A program made the position numbers and the translations under genes. Below, piece by piece: positions 1 through 10,496 of a stretch of DNA of 64,000 bases. Under the pieces are notes generated by a model. The model had not been told where the DNA came from. It made no database searches and saw nothing but the letters and a program-made list of their open reading frames with translations. Numbering within the stretch: the stretch's first letter is position 1; each line of letters starts with the position of its first letter. This DNA is from Artemisia argyi (lineage: Eukaryota; Streptophyta; Magnoliopsida; Asterales; Asteraceae): assembly GCA_030686995.1 (NCBI GenBank), contig CM060709.1, forward strand, positions 307,992,857 through 308,056,856. Reading direction: 5' to 3'.

Positions 1-1
1 A

Positions 2-598
2 ATACATCAACTTGAAAAAGGAAAAGAAATTGTTGAAGAATGTAAAACATGTCAAGAGCTTAAAAGTGAAAACAACATACTTAAGGATGAAATTTGCAAA
101 CTTGATAAATTTGAAAATAGTAGTAACTCACTTAGTAAAATTATAAGTATTCAAAGAATATCAGGAGATAAAACCGGACTAGGATTTAACTCAACTGAAT
201 CTTCAACAAGTGGAGCTAAAAACGTTAAATTTGAAAATGAACCAAAACCTTCAATACTTAATCCTAAACATTTACTCATAAAAAATAAAATAATACCTAT
301 CGCTAGTAATGAAGAAATAAAACCATTTTATAAACCATCTTTAAAAACCGAAGTTGGATCATCTAAATCTAAAACAAGATCTAAAACTCCACCACCTAGG
401 AAACCAAATAATTCTTATCCTAGACCTAAAACACCTCAACCAAGAACAAACCATAATAGACGAAATTTTAACTATAATCAACAAATGTGGAACTTCAATC
501 CGTGGGGAGTGTTTCCACCTTATATGCATCCAAGTCAAATACAAAACATGTTCGGACCAAATAACTTTGGACAAATGAAACAATGGGCACCAACGTAA
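2..598 (+). pseudogene. Copia (Sirevirus-like) gag, C-terminal fragment
   Basis: An open frame runs in from the left edge and ends at TAA 596-598. It encodes a Lys/Glu-rich coiled-coil stretch, a GDKTGLGFNS motif and then a basic Pro/Asn/Tyr-rich tail. GDKTGLG(F/Y)NS is typical of the C-terminal half of plant copia gag proteins. No protease (DSG), integrase or reverse transcriptase follows; the sequence goes straight into non-coding DNA and envelope-like ORFs. This is therefore a gag remnant of an element that has lost pol, or never had it. Start and N-terminus lie outside the window. The family call is from motif recall. Confidence 0.6.
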
Positions 599-810
599 AT
601 AATATTCGCCATCCAAACATGGAACTTTTCATTGTCACCTCTTGTCCGATTTACTTCTTGAAGACCTTGAAGATTAACGCATTAAAGACAAAAGGTATAC
701 ATTTCCTTTTAAGTTCCTTGTCTAGAAATGCATGCTTAGTTTAGTGTGTTATATTTATGTGATTTTACTTGACTTATTAATCTCTATTTTTTTTAACTAT
801 ATTATATCCA

Positions 811-813
811 AAT

Positions 814-890
<77 letters not shown>
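811..890. repeat. (TA)n microsatellite
   Basis: About 80 bp of almost pure TA dinucleotide in the spacer after the gag fragment. A shorter TA tract lies at 1138-1167. Confidence 0.95.
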
Positions 891-891
<1 letters not shown>

Positions 892-1132
892 TTAGCTATA
901 TTTAGGATCTTATAACCTAGGAAATTCATTTGTTGATTTTCTAGAACTAGAGATTGTTCGTTTACGAACATTTCTTTTCCCCATTTGCCTTATTGAACTT
1001 TAATGTTCAATCAACACTCATGCTGATGAAGTGAGATGAGTCGAAAAATCTATGGATGAAACAAACTCCCGGCTTCCGTTGCATACGTCTCCCTCCTATG
1101 TTCTCGTCTTATAAGCCCATACTATATAAAAC

Positions 1133-1167
<35 letters not shown>

Positions 1168-1392
1168 CTTATAAACCTTCCACAACTTTCTCGTTTGCTT
1201 GACAACTTGATGAATTTCATCCAAAACGATCAAGAAAATTTTATTGACAAAATGTCAAGTAAAAAATGTCAAGTAATTCCTCTCGTGCGTATATTCTTCA
1301 ACGTATTTTTGATTAAATATAAATCTAGTATATATATATATATAAATATTTTCTTGTTCGTTCCAGAAACCAAAACTTGAAAAATAAAAATG
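891..1392. other. AT-rich spacer, no gene seen
   Basis: Non-coding DNA between the gag tail and the first GC-rich palindrome. Short ORFs here have no recognisable content. It may be remains of a deleted pol region, but no pol motif is readable. Confidence 0.5.
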
Positions 1393-1472
1393 TTAAGGGC
1401 GGCCCCCTTAATGTTTAAGGGGACCGGCAGCAAATACAAGGGCGGCCCCCTTAATGTTTAAGGGGACCGGCC
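1393..1472. promoter_or_regulatory. GC-rich palindromic module, two copies
   Basis: Two tandem copies of GGGCGGCCCCCTTAA followed by TTAAGGGGACCGG(CC), each able to form a hairpin. The same module sits in the U3 of LTRs of this family, at 58046-58128 directly before a TATA box and at 23248-23325 on the minus strand. Here it lies upstream of a leader-like segment, a predicted intron and the ORF at 2560. A promoter role is inferred from that shared placement. Confidence 0.55.
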
Positions 1473-2559
1473 CTCTGAGAGCTCAAGCCCGTTTTTCCCT
1501 TTCTTCCTTTTGCCAAACACTCCACTTTTTCATCCCTCTCTTTCCCTGCTTCTGCTGTGACGAAATTCAAAACCCAAAAACACCTAAAATCACTTCCAAA
1601 TCACATAATTCGGGTTAATTCGCAAAGGGCAAATTCATCTAACACAATCACCACTACATATTGTAAGTTTTTCATGACACATTTCATCTAATTCCACCAT
1701 ATTCGATCATACTCATGATTATGCATGTTTTTATAAAATTCTTTAAATTCACAATTTCTTTCAAATTAAGCTTTAAATACTCATAACTAAATGCTTCCCA
1801 TAGGATTAGAATGTTTTATCAACACTAGAAACTAATAATCATAAAACTATAATGTCAAATTTTTTCTTGACAAAGTTCATACACTCCTTTTCAAAATTTT
1901 AGTAAACACATTGTTGAATAATGTCTTGAAAACGTATTAAAACTAATTACATTATACTTGTGTAACTTGTAAAACTTGAAATTACATTTTTTTTTCGACT
2001 AAGAAAAACTATGTTGGTTCACAAATATAGGAGTGTTTGGATTATGTCCAAATAATATCAAAACATAGTCATTATAATTTTTATAAAACTTTGTTATAAT
2101 TATAAACCTTAAAATTGTTTATCGAAATCGTCAAGATATATAATTCATATGTATATTGACGCACTTGAGTTATAAGTCACTAGTTAAGGAAGCGTTTGGT
2201 TTATTACTAAAAATGACATTTTTAGTAAAAATACAAACCATCTTTTTCAAAAACAAATTACATGCATAAGAAACTCGCAAGAAATAGCTAGTTTTACAAT
2301 CTAATGTAAATCTAGCAAATTTCATGATATATATAGATGTTCAAAGGGCGTTTGGATTTGTCCATAACCACCCATTAAACTTCGTAAAATATATCTAGAA
2401 CGAGTTAAAAACAACATTAAGGAACATGGTAATCTACTTCTTAGGATTAGTGACGAAGTATGTTTACGTTCCAACATAAGCCTTAACAATAAACATGTAC
2501 TTTTATCTTTCTTTATATTTATTTTGGTCTTTTTGAATTGTTGATGTGTTTAGGTGAAA
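1473..2559 (+). other. Leader with predicted 5'-UTR intron (1663-2553)
   Basis: After the palindromic module comes a pyrimidine-rich, leader-like stretch (about 1490-1660). A plausible donor, ATT|GTAAGTTTTT, has its GT at 1663. A plausible acceptor, TGTTTAG, ends at 2553, six bases before the ATG of the envelope-like ORF. The 891 bp between are AT-rich and non-coding. This would be a spliced subgenomic or separately initiated transcript. Inference from splice-site form only. Confidence 0.4.
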
Positions 2560-3759
2560 ATGCCCAAAGCAACTACCGAAGATCTTTCTCACACTAAAAA
2601 CTACATTCCCAAAGTTTCTCAACTCCCTACCACATCTCCTTCCATTGGACTTATCTATCGTCAAATTGAAGATAGAAATATTCATGAGGGACGTGTAGTA
2701 GATCTTGCTTTTGCTCAATCCGAGTACATAAATCGCTTGTTTTCAAGCATCAACTTCAATTGTCTTTATGAAATAAATGAACCTATTATTCCTCGCTTCA
2801 TTATGGATTTCTATAGCCAAGTCACCATCCAAACCAATGATCTTGGTTTCATCACCATCTCTTTCATGATTCAAAATGAATTTATCACCCTTACTCTCGA
2901 ACAATTTGGTCATATCCTCCAAATTCCATTTAGAGGTCAAGCCGTTTTCTCAAACGAGTGGGACCTCGAATCTCTTAATCGCTATCGACCAACCTTCGGT
3001 CCATATCTCGACGAAATTCCTCATCCCGACGAAATTCGTCAAGTCCTTGGTATAGATCGTGCCACCACAAGTCGAAAAATAAAATCCAAAAACGTTCAAA
3101 TTTCTCCATACCAACTTCTCCTCAAAGAATTAAGCCCTCACATGAAGCGTTGGGAAGAACTCATTCGTGAGAATGCGTTTGGTACTGGAGGTCACCGGGA
3201 CCATCTCCCGGCTAGCCTTGCTCACATGTTGTATTGTATAGCTGTCGAAAAGCCGTACAATTTGGCCTACTTCTTTATCAAACGGATTGAGTGTGCTAGA
3301 AAAACTCCCAAAGCCAACCTTCCATATGGAATGTTCCTTACTCGTATCTATCGTCATGTTATCGAGTACTACCCCGATCTTGACAATAGTATTTATGAGT
3401 CCATCTACCCCACTCTACGTACTCTCGCTCTAAAACAAGCTCGACGAACTCGAAGTGACAAGGGTAAACCTCGTCGTCATAGCTTTCATGGATCATCCTC
3501 AAGGCAAGATGATGACGATGAGGAGGAAAACATCCATGATGCTAGTACCCCTTCGTTTTCTGAGTTCGTTGACGATTTAGAGGATCTTGACTATCCCAAC
3601 TATTCTACTCCATCTCCAAGTGATCAAACTGAAGAAGTGCTTCATGAACGAACTACCGAGATGCTTAGAAGACAAAAGAGCTTGCACGAAGAAGTTAGAG
3701 GTGGCTTCAAATCTATTGGGAAGACTTTGAAGGGTATCTTCGGGAAGAAAAAGAAATGA
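2560..3759 (+). CDS. Envelope-like / plant-transposon-domain ORF of a Sirevirus-like element
   Basis: 399 codons from ATG 2560 (an in-frame GTG at 2554 is not needed) to TGA 3757-3759. The N-terminal half has the pattern of the so-called envelope-like or putative plant transposon proteins that accompany Sirevirus copia elements: EYINRLF, then IIPRFIMDFYSQ, then F..I....FITLTLEQFGHIL. The C-terminal third is low complexity: a basic Arg/Lys patch, an Asp/Glu run near residues 316-325, Ser/Pro-rich sequence, and a basic end GIFGKKKK. There is no signal peptide or membrane helix, so 'envelope' is a positional name only. The ORF has no internal stops, suggesting a young or constrained copy. It lies upstream of a second extra ORF and the 3' LTR. 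Confidence 0.65.
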   Translation: MPKATTEDLSHTKNYIPKVSQLPTTSPSIGLIYRQIEDRNIHEGRVVDLAFAQSEYINRLFSSINFNCLYEINEPIIPRFIMDFYSQVTIQTNDLGFITISFMIQNEFITLTLEQFGHILQIPFRGQAVFSNEWDLESLNRYRPTFGPYLDEIPHPDEIRQVLGIDRATTSRKIKSKNVQISPYQLLLKELSPHMKRWEELIRENAFGTGGHRDHLPASLAHMLYCIAVEKPYNLAYFFIKRIECARKTPKANLPYGMFLTRIYRHVIEYYPDLDNSIYESIYPTLRTLALKQARRTRSDKGKPRRHSFHGSSSRQDDDDEEENIHDASTPSFSEFVDDLEDLDYPNYSTPSPSDQTEEVLHERTTEMLRRQKSLHEEVRGGFKSIGKTLKGIFGKKKK

Positions 3760-4087
3760 TATGGTCGGATTATGTTTGTTAAACAATGTTTTTTTTTTTT
3801 TTGTCTTGTGTGCTATTTGTCCGAAGTTTATTCGGAAATACTTGTTATTTGAATATGTGTTTAGGATGATAACTTGATTGTCTTTGATATTTTTATGCAT
3901 GTTTCTCTTGATCTATATATATGTTTGCATGATTAGTTAATGGTTATATAACTATATGACATGTATGCTTTCTAATAAACCAAAACAAATGTGAAATGTC
4001 CAAATTGAGCTTGCTGCACATTCAAACCAGAACATAACATCTTTCCAGAAAATTTTTGAAAATTTTTTGGTTTCTGGGTCGTCAGAT
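3760..4087. other. Spacer between the two extra ORFs
   Basis: AT-rich 3' flank of the envelope-like ORF with a poly-T run (about 3789-3802). No coding signal. Confidence 0.5.
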
Positions 4088-4163
4088 GGGCGGCCCCCTT
4101 AAATCATAAAGGGCGGCCCCCTTAAAATTAAGGGGACCGGCCACCATTTAAGGGGACCGGCCA
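4088..4163. promoter_or_regulatory. GC-rich palindromic module, four half-sites
   Basis: Two GGGCGGCCCCCTTAA half-sites followed by two inverted TTAAGGGGACCGGCC half-sites, so the whole block is one large palindrome. Order and orientation match the U3 block at 58046-58128. It lies about 145 bp upstream of a TATA-like box and about 210 bp upstream of the ATG at 4373. Confidence 0.6.
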
Positions 4164-4308
4164 TCTGAAACAGTTTTTACACTGTTTTCTTTTGCATCCT
4201 GTGATCCCTTTTGCTAGTCCCAGCTATCATTACTCTTAAAAACCAAACTGATTTTGGAATATAACATTACAATTTCAAAATAATTCCACTTCTAAACATG
4301 TTTTCCCA

Positions 4309-4317
4309 CTATATAAT
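4309..4317 (+). promoter_or_regulatory. TATA-like box for the second extra ORF
   Basis: CTATATAAT lies 56 bp before ATG 4373. Between them is a CAT/ATC-rich leader (TTCATCATCCTCATCACTC) that looks like an ordinary plant 5' UTR. The palindromic module lies upstream. Confidence 0.45.
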
Positions 4318-4372
4318 CCCCATGCATGTTTAATTCATAATTCATCATCCTCATCACTCATAAACCATCATC

Positions 4373-4969
4373 ATGTCATCACCAAGAACCACCCATTCAA
4401 ACAACGCCAAGAAACAAAAACTTGTCATTATACCACCCAAACAACTCTTCATTGATCTTATAAATGAAGACAACACCACCCCATCACCACAACCTCAATG
4501 TTCATCTCCTAGTGCACCAAATGCACCCTCCAAAACACCCTCAACAAATGGACATTCTACTTCCTCCATACCATCCACTTCATCCATTAATGACTACATA
4601 AACACCTACTTATCTTCTCCACCAATGGTTCAACCATCACAACCTACCAATGAACACTCCACCCTTGCATTAACCCTCTCATTATCACCATTAACACCTC
4701 TTGATGCACATTTCTCATCATCCCCTATCAATCCACCAACCTATAACCCCGTCCCATGGAGCTTACTTGAAGCTCATGGTGACACTTGCCTTTGTTGCAT
4801 CCACAACCGAACAATTGTGTTCGGACTAAGAGATGAAATGCAATACATGTTTTCTCATATTGAGAACTTGTTGCATCCACCAACAATAAACACAACCCCT
4901 CCACCACCATCAACAAACACTCCTCCTCCATCACCATCTCCATGTTCACCATCCATTCCTCCCAATTAA
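4373..4969 (+). CDS. Ser/Pro/Thr-rich extra ORF of a Sirevirus-like element, function unknown
   Basis: 198 codons, ATG 4373 to TAA 4967-4969. I do not recognise a family. Residues 1-25 are basic (KKQKLVIIPPKQ). Residues 35-120 and 168-198 are low-complexity Pro/Ser/Thr. A compact core at about 126-170 contains PWSLLEAHGDTCLCCIHNRT and then a Met/His-rich helix. The CLCC cysteines and conserved-looking core suggest a small folded domain between disordered tails. It sits between the envelope-like ORF and the polypurine tracts, with its own palindromic module and TATA-like box. Alternatives: a captured host gene, or a lineage-specific accessory ORF. Confidence 0.5.
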   Translation: MSSPRTTHSNNAKKQKLVIIPPKQLFIDLINEDNTTPSPQPQCSSPSAPNAPSKTPSTNGHSTSSIPSTSSINDYINTYLSSPPMVQPSQPTNEHSTLALTLSLSPLTPLDAHFSSSPINPPTYNPVPWSLLEAHGDTCLCCIHNRTIVFGLRDEMQYMFSHIENLLHPPTINTTPPPPSTNTPPPSPSPCSPSIPPN

Positions 4970-5270
4970 ACATGCTTGGTGACTCACAAATAAAAGTACC
5001 TCAAACCATTTTGGATGGCAAGCTCTAGAGAGGACTTTTATGTTTAAGCTTTGGTTTATTTGTTATGTGATGATTGTAAGCCTTTAGGGCCTTTGTTTGT
5101 AGCATTACTTGTTTCATTTGTTGATGTAATGCTTGATGTATTATTTTCACTTGATTAATGATATGGTTATGTTTAGTCTATATTTTTGCATGCTATATAC
5201 ATATATATGTTGCTTGCTAATAAATATTTTTGCAAGATATCCATTTCTCGATTCCTTTTGGCCTCAAAAC
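4970..5270. other. 3' untranslated region of the element
   Basis: Non-coding AT-rich sequence between the second extra ORF and the cluster of polypurine tracts. No gene seen. Confidence 0.5.
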
Positions 5271-5430
5271 GAGGGGGAGCTTACATCAAGGGGGAGCTTC
5301 CATTAACACGGGATAACCTTTTTGATGCTCACAAAAAGGGGGAGAAGTGATATAAACTCACTCTAATACTTGTATATAGACTAATTTTCGACTAATGAGT
5401 TTAAATTTTGTAATCATCAAAAAGGGGGAG
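5271..5430 (+). promoter_or_regulatory. Four polypurine tracts before the 3' LTR
   Basis: The core GGGGGAG occurs at 5271-5280, 5288-5297, 5333-5344 and 5419-5430. The last copy abuts the LTR start TGTTGACA with two bases between, so it is the working plus-strand primer. Multiple conserved polypurine tracts before the 3' LTR are a described hallmark of Sireviruses, which supports the lineage call. Confidence 0.75.
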
Positions 5431-5432
5431 AT

Positions 5433-6611
5433 TGTTGACATAAATAATGTATGAAAACGTTATTTATAATTTTCGATATCTCTATATTTTGACGATCACA
5501 AAATGTAAACTCGTCAATCGTTTGATTACTACGTAAACAAGTATTAAGTTAGTCTATATCATTATATCCAACTTAATCACTTAAGGTATGGATAAACAAG
5601 TGCTTAATACATCTCATGATCAAAGGGGTATTTAATTAACTAATACAAAGTTTATTTAATTATATAATCTTATTATATATTTTTGAAAAACACTTTTGGT
5701 AATAAGGAAAAATGTTTTAATCATACTAAATATATGATTTCAAATATTTAACCAAAATCAGTTAGTTTTTCACCAAATAAACTTTCCCCACTAAAAGACA
5801 AGTTTTCTGGCCGTTACAGTTGGGCGGCCCCCTTAATTCTGGAATTTTTCCTCACCTTTTGCACAAAATTTTCAGATCTACAATCATCTAAAACTCATCC
5901 AAAACCCTTTGATCATTTGTATATTAATCCTTGTTTCAAGTGATTCAATCCCTCATCATCCATTCTCATTCTAAGTGCAAAAGAAGAACTCTCTACAACC
6001 AAGTTCAAGAAGTGTTGAAGAGTTGTTGTGTATAGTGTATATATATATTCATTTGTGAATATTGTGTTGTGCTTGTTATTATTTGTTTAGAAGATATAGA
6101 AGTTGTGTAGATAGTAGAAGTTGATTAGTAGTGAAGTAGGATAGTTGTGAAGATTGGTGTGTAGAAGAAGGTGTGTAGAAGATTGGTGTGTAAAAGCTAG
6201 GTGTGAAGAAGATTGGTGTGTAGATTGGTGTGAAGATTGGTGTGTAGATTGGTGTGTAAATTGGTGTGTATATTGGTGTGTACGGTTTTCTCCGCCATAA
6301 GGGAGTTTGTTGACATAGTGAAGAAAACTCTCGAGTAGGTGACTCGGGGAGTGGCGTAGGAACAAGGAAGGTGTCCTTGTAGCCGAACCACTATAAATCC
6401 TTGTGTTGTGGTTTGATCTTTCTAACTCTTCTCATTACTTATTTATTTACCTTTACTATATTAGTTTTGTTAGTTAGTTATTATACAATTGTTCATATAG
6501 TGCAAGTATTGAATTCACATAAACCAGAATCGAAGTTTTTTAAAACAAACTTGTGCTTATAAATTTTAAAAGGACGTAAAACTATTCAACCCCCCCTTCT
6601 AGTTTTCCACA
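5433..6611 (+). mobile_element. 3' LTR, palindromic-module family
   Basis: Begins TGTTGACA after the polypurine tract and ends TTTTCCACA. Both ends match the LTR at 57709-58941. It contains one half-site of the GC-rich module (5822-5836) and a minisatellite of GATTGGTGTGTA-like units (about 6145-6285) in the R/U5 part. It lacks the inverted half-sites and the CTATAAATA box present at 58046-58153, so it looks like a deleted U3. The right end abuts the minus-strand gag gene, which it truncates; the matching 5' LTR would lie left of the window. Confidence 0.8.
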
Positions 6612-9122
6612 GCGCCTTTTTTCTAGCCTTTTCGAGATCATAGTTCTTGTACATGTCATATCTTCCATAAGAATCTTTACTTTTAATGCTCGTTTTAGAC
6701 ACTGTTTTCGAACTAATCCTAGATGAGCCAGGTATAATCACGTGTTGAGATTTAGCAGACACAGATGCATTTTCCTTAGGCCAAGAATGTGGAGTGACTG
6801 GTTTTGTCAAATTGTATTTCTCAACAACTTGGGAGGCAAACCGAGGTTTTGAAAATATAGGTCGTTCAGATTTAAATGCAGTCGTTGTCTAACCACTGAT
6901 TGTTTTCTGATTGTTTGAGAAGGCGGTTTCCCCAAGATTGATGGTTTTGCAAACTTAGTATCCATACTCTGGCCAGTCAGTCTTCTTAATTTGTTTTGTA
7001 ATGCAGCATGTGCAAACACCTTTTCTTGAATTTGACCTTTTAAAAGCTCATTTTCTTTAACTAATGTATCCACACGTTTTCTTTGTTCATTCAAAAATTG
7101 ACCATTGTTGCCCGAATTTAGAGATTCGTCTTGCAATTGAAGTTCAAGTGAGATGCAATGTGCCTCTAGTTTTGAAAAATCTTTATGACACTGGGCAATG
7201 GTCTTTTTGAGAAGAATTTTTTCAGACTCAAGAGTCTGGTATGATGTTTCAGTTATTAGATTAACAGGTAAGGACTCAGACTCAGAACGTTTGTCAAGAC
7301 ATTGGACAACATCCTGGTCAACCTCTCCTTCATTACTGAAGTTAGGTTGCTCAGATTGTTGTTTCTCATTTGCAGGCATAATACGATCAACAGTAGATTG
7401 TACCTCAACCATTTGCTCTTTGTCAAAGTTCGGTTCTTTGTCATAGATGGGTAAGACATCTTTCTCATCCATCTGTCCTTTGTCAAAGTTGGGCTCTGAG
7501 TCATAGAGGGGTCTGATCTCTGCATAATCTGCATTTGTATCATTCCCCAATCTGCTGTTGTCATCATGTTTATCCAATACTTTGACCTTATTGCCTGTAT
7601 TACCGACATCTGCAATATTCCCAACAGTCCTTACAGCATTCCTTCTTTGTGTATCAACTCTTTCACCTTGCCCAGCAGCTTGATTCCGTGTGTTAGAAGA
7701 AGAACGAAGACGGTTGTTTGTCTTGTTGGAGAATTTGCTAAAGGCACGAGCAATAAGTTCGTGTTCTTGATTCAAAATTTTGAAATCCTCATCGTCGTCT
7801 TCATTGGAATTAGAATAGTACACTACATCACTGTTGTCATATGGAACCAGTTGAGTTGAAGTCTGTTGCGGAGATGAATCATATTGGATCATGAGGTTTG
7901 AAGTAGCAGGTTGTGGATAACTGAAGTAATTATGTTCTTGAACATAATCATGATTTGATATTAACATCACTTCTGTTGTATTGGCTTCCAAATCTGCTGT
8001 ATTGGTTTCCAAATCTGCATATTCATCATTAGATGGAATATCTCCCATGACACTTTGCAAAATAGCATTGAGATTACCCCCTTCAACTTACATTTGACTA
8101 AGTGTGGCATCATATTCAACATTATCGTCAAAGAGTGGAGCTGAATCATAATCTTGAGCTTCCTCATCTGCAATATTTTCCGTATATGCCATAAATGCCA
8201 TGCTTGGTTCGATAAGATCTTCTTCATCATCAGTATCTTCCATTGTGTTAAAGCATTCATAAGTTGAAGTCATCATGCATTTGCCTTTATCAGTAGATGC
8301 TTTTCCAAGCTTCACAAGATTTTGCAGAAGTGATTGCATGTGATCATTTAGTGTTGCAGGATGGTACTGTGGAATGAAGATATGCTCAGTTGCATTTGGA
8401 GGAATGAAGAAGAGACCATTTGGAGTGTAGATTAGTGGTCCATGGTCAACATTTGGAGATGGTGGAGCAGGGAGAATGGTCTTCAGTGGATTCATTCTTA
8501 AACAAGATTCAAGAATTTGCTTCATTCTGATGTGATAAAGTTTTTTTGTATGATGCATAGCTTCAAGATATTTCCACATTTCATAAGCACTGGCTTGAAA
8601 GTCCATATTCATGTAAATTGAGTTGGGAAGGGCAAGTGTCATGAACCATGCAGCTTGTTGGTCAGCATCATACTGAGCAAGTTCATTAGCATTCAAATCT
8701 TCATCAGTTTGCAGTTTGATAATCCCTGTTGACTCAGCAAGAAATATCATTTTGTGTGGACCATCTTGTATGGATTTAAGCATGAGATCTGCAGCAGGAC
8801 GATCTGTGAGCCATTGTAGAAATCTCCGTTTCCAAATAGTATACGTTCCTGGTAGCAACATTGGAGGCCTTGATTCATTGCTAAAGAGCAGAATATGATC
8901 GATGAGGGAGCTGTGACTTTGTTGTTGATGATACTGTTGCTGATGAGAATATTGGTGAGGAAGGTAGTTGGAAGAAGGTACTGATTCTGATGACTGTTGC
9001 TGATGAGAATATTGGTGAGGAAGGTAGTTGGAAGAAGGTACAGTAGTTGATGACTGTTGCTGATGAGAATATTGGTGAAGAAGGTAGTTGGAAGAAGGTG
9101 ATTGAGACGTTGTAGATGACAT
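6612..9122 (-). pseudogene. Copia gag, truncated and broken
   Basis: Reads from ATG at 9120-9122 (MSSTTSQS). A Gln/Ser-rich N-terminus holds three repeats with the core SSNYLPHQYSHQQQ. It is followed by a UBN2-type gag core (PPMLLPGTYTIWKRRFLQWL, then MWKYLEAMHHTKKLYHIRMKQILES). The frame stops at 8088, resumes in 6807-8060 with an acidic region and a coiled coil (LELQLQDESL), stops again, and resumes in a piece with KPVTPHSWP, a motif familiar from copia gag. The insertion at 6612 cuts it before any CCHC knuckle or pol. The 5' LTR and primer site of the same element lie at 10483-10850. Confidence 0.7.
8935..9117 (-). repeat. Three 60-bp tandem repeats inside gag
   Basis: Three head-to-tail 60-bp units, nearly identical in their first 45 bp, encode the repeated SSNYLPHQYSHQQQ block of the gag N-terminus. 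The repeat length is a multiple of three, so the frame is kept. Confidence 0.9.
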
Positions 9123-9565
9123 TTCTCTCCCCCTTGATTGTTGCGACGTAATCGAAATAATCAAACAAAATGTCACACTCAAGGTCGAAATAGTGATTTC
9201 TGGTTTTCCCTACAAAATAATTTGAAAAATTTTTCTCTTCCCAAATTTTGAAAATCACTATAAAATGCAATTCTAAGGTTATAGAAAAATTTTGAGTTTT
9301 AAAAATTTTGCCGCCAAATTTGACCGAAAAAATTTGAATTTTGGCTTAAATTTGAATTTTGGGCCAAAATTTTCACCGTTATACCAAAATTTAAATTTCG
9401 CGTAAAAATTGAAAGTTTAGTCTCCTGTAAAAATTAAATTTTACTCAAATTTTCCCGCCAAAAATAAGTTAGAAGATAGTAGAAAGAGACTTGTGTGAAA
9501 GATGGATCTTGTAGAAGATTGAAATGCACGTTCCTTTGGTTAAGTTCAAAAAACCCTGGGGTAAG
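9123..9565. other. gag-proximal leader, AT-rich
   Basis: Part of the element's 5' leader, with many AAATTTGAATTTTGG-like stretches. No gene. Confidence 0.5.
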
Positions 9566-10120
9566 TTGGAATCTTACGCGTAAAATGAAACTTATGCGTA
9601 GACTTTAAAGTTACGCGTAAAGTATGATCTTATGCGTAAACTTGTGAGTTACGCGTAAGATATAACCTTATGCGTAAGTTTTAAGCTTATGCATAGGATT
9701 CGTATGCGTAAGGTTCAAAAACCAAACAAATCTTTCAAACTTATCCAAGCTTAAAAGATATCCGAAGTCGAAGTATTCCACTAACTTATCCAAGCTAGGG
9801 AAGTACTGAGTCACCGTTGCACGAAGAGAAGACCTTGGTATGAAGTTATGCGTAGAATACTGAAACTTACGCGTAAGATTTTATCTTATGCGTAATATCT
9901 GACTTATGCGTAGAATCTGTCTTCTGCGTAGAACTTAGGCGTAGGAAATCAACTTCCGCGTTTAACTTATGCGTAGGAATTGCAACTTACGCGTAGAAAG
10001 AGGGTTTTGACCAAAGTTACGCGTAGGAAAAGGGTTTTGACCTCAGTTTATGCGTAGAAAGGACAAAATGTACTGTAGACAGCTGGAAAATCGTACTATT
10101 CATCTATCTTACGCGTAAGA
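9566..10120 (-). repeat. Phased TTAYGCGTAR motif array in the element leader
   Basis: About 20 copies of TTA(C/T)GCGTA(A/G), several being the perfect palindrome TTACGCGTAA. In the first block the motifs start at 9574, 9592, 9611, 9630, 9649, 9668 and 9687, a spacing of 18-19 bp. A second block (9846-10109) is looser. Intervening bases are unrelated, so the motif is conserved rather than a whole repeat unit. It lies between the primer site (10483-10494) and gag. Confidence 0.9.
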
Positions 10121-10482
10121 TGGTCTGTTTCTCAAAAAAATCACAACTTTTTGAAGAAAATGGCCTAGAAATAAGTTTCTAATGACCAAATAACTTCCCC
10201 AACACTTAGAAAACACTAAATATGTAAGATTTAGCTACCACAAACTTGTTTTCCAATATCAAAGAGGCTATAAAATCGAGAGAAACTATGAGAAAATGTG
10301 AAAGACCACAAAAGATCAAGACTTTATGCAAAAACTAAGCTTCAAATCACTATATCAACCTTAAAACTTGTCCAAGCTTCAAGATTTGAGTGAAAGAAAC
10401 AAAGAAAAATGCAAAAAAAAATGATGAAAAACACCCTTAACACCACGTAAACACCAAGAACAACATTTCAATCTCTATTAGG
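10121..10482. other. Leader between primer site and motif array
   Basis: Non-coding AT-rich DNA, part of the minus-strand copia leader. No gene seen. Confidence 0.5.
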
Positions 10483-10496
10483 CGAATGATACCACT
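10483..10496 (-). promoter_or_regulatory. Primer binding site, initiator-tRNA-Met type
   Basis: On the minus strand the LTR end is followed by AG and then TGGTATCATTCG. The first eight bases match the initiator tRNA-Met primer site (TGGTATCAGAGC) used by plant copia elements. Confidence 0.6.

Noticed and set aside
2560..3759. True retroviral envelope protein
   Set aside because: No signal peptide, transmembrane helix or cysteine pattern. 'Envelope-like' is used only for position and lineage; the same holds for 35170-38094.
6807..9270. Additional ORFs in other frames over the minus-strand gag
   Set aside because: Frame shadows of the gag coding sequence and its 60-bp repeats.
9566..10120. 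CRISPR-like array
   Set aside because: The repeat is only about 10 bp, palindromic, degenerate, with 9-bp gaps, inside a plant retrotransposon leader and without cas genes.
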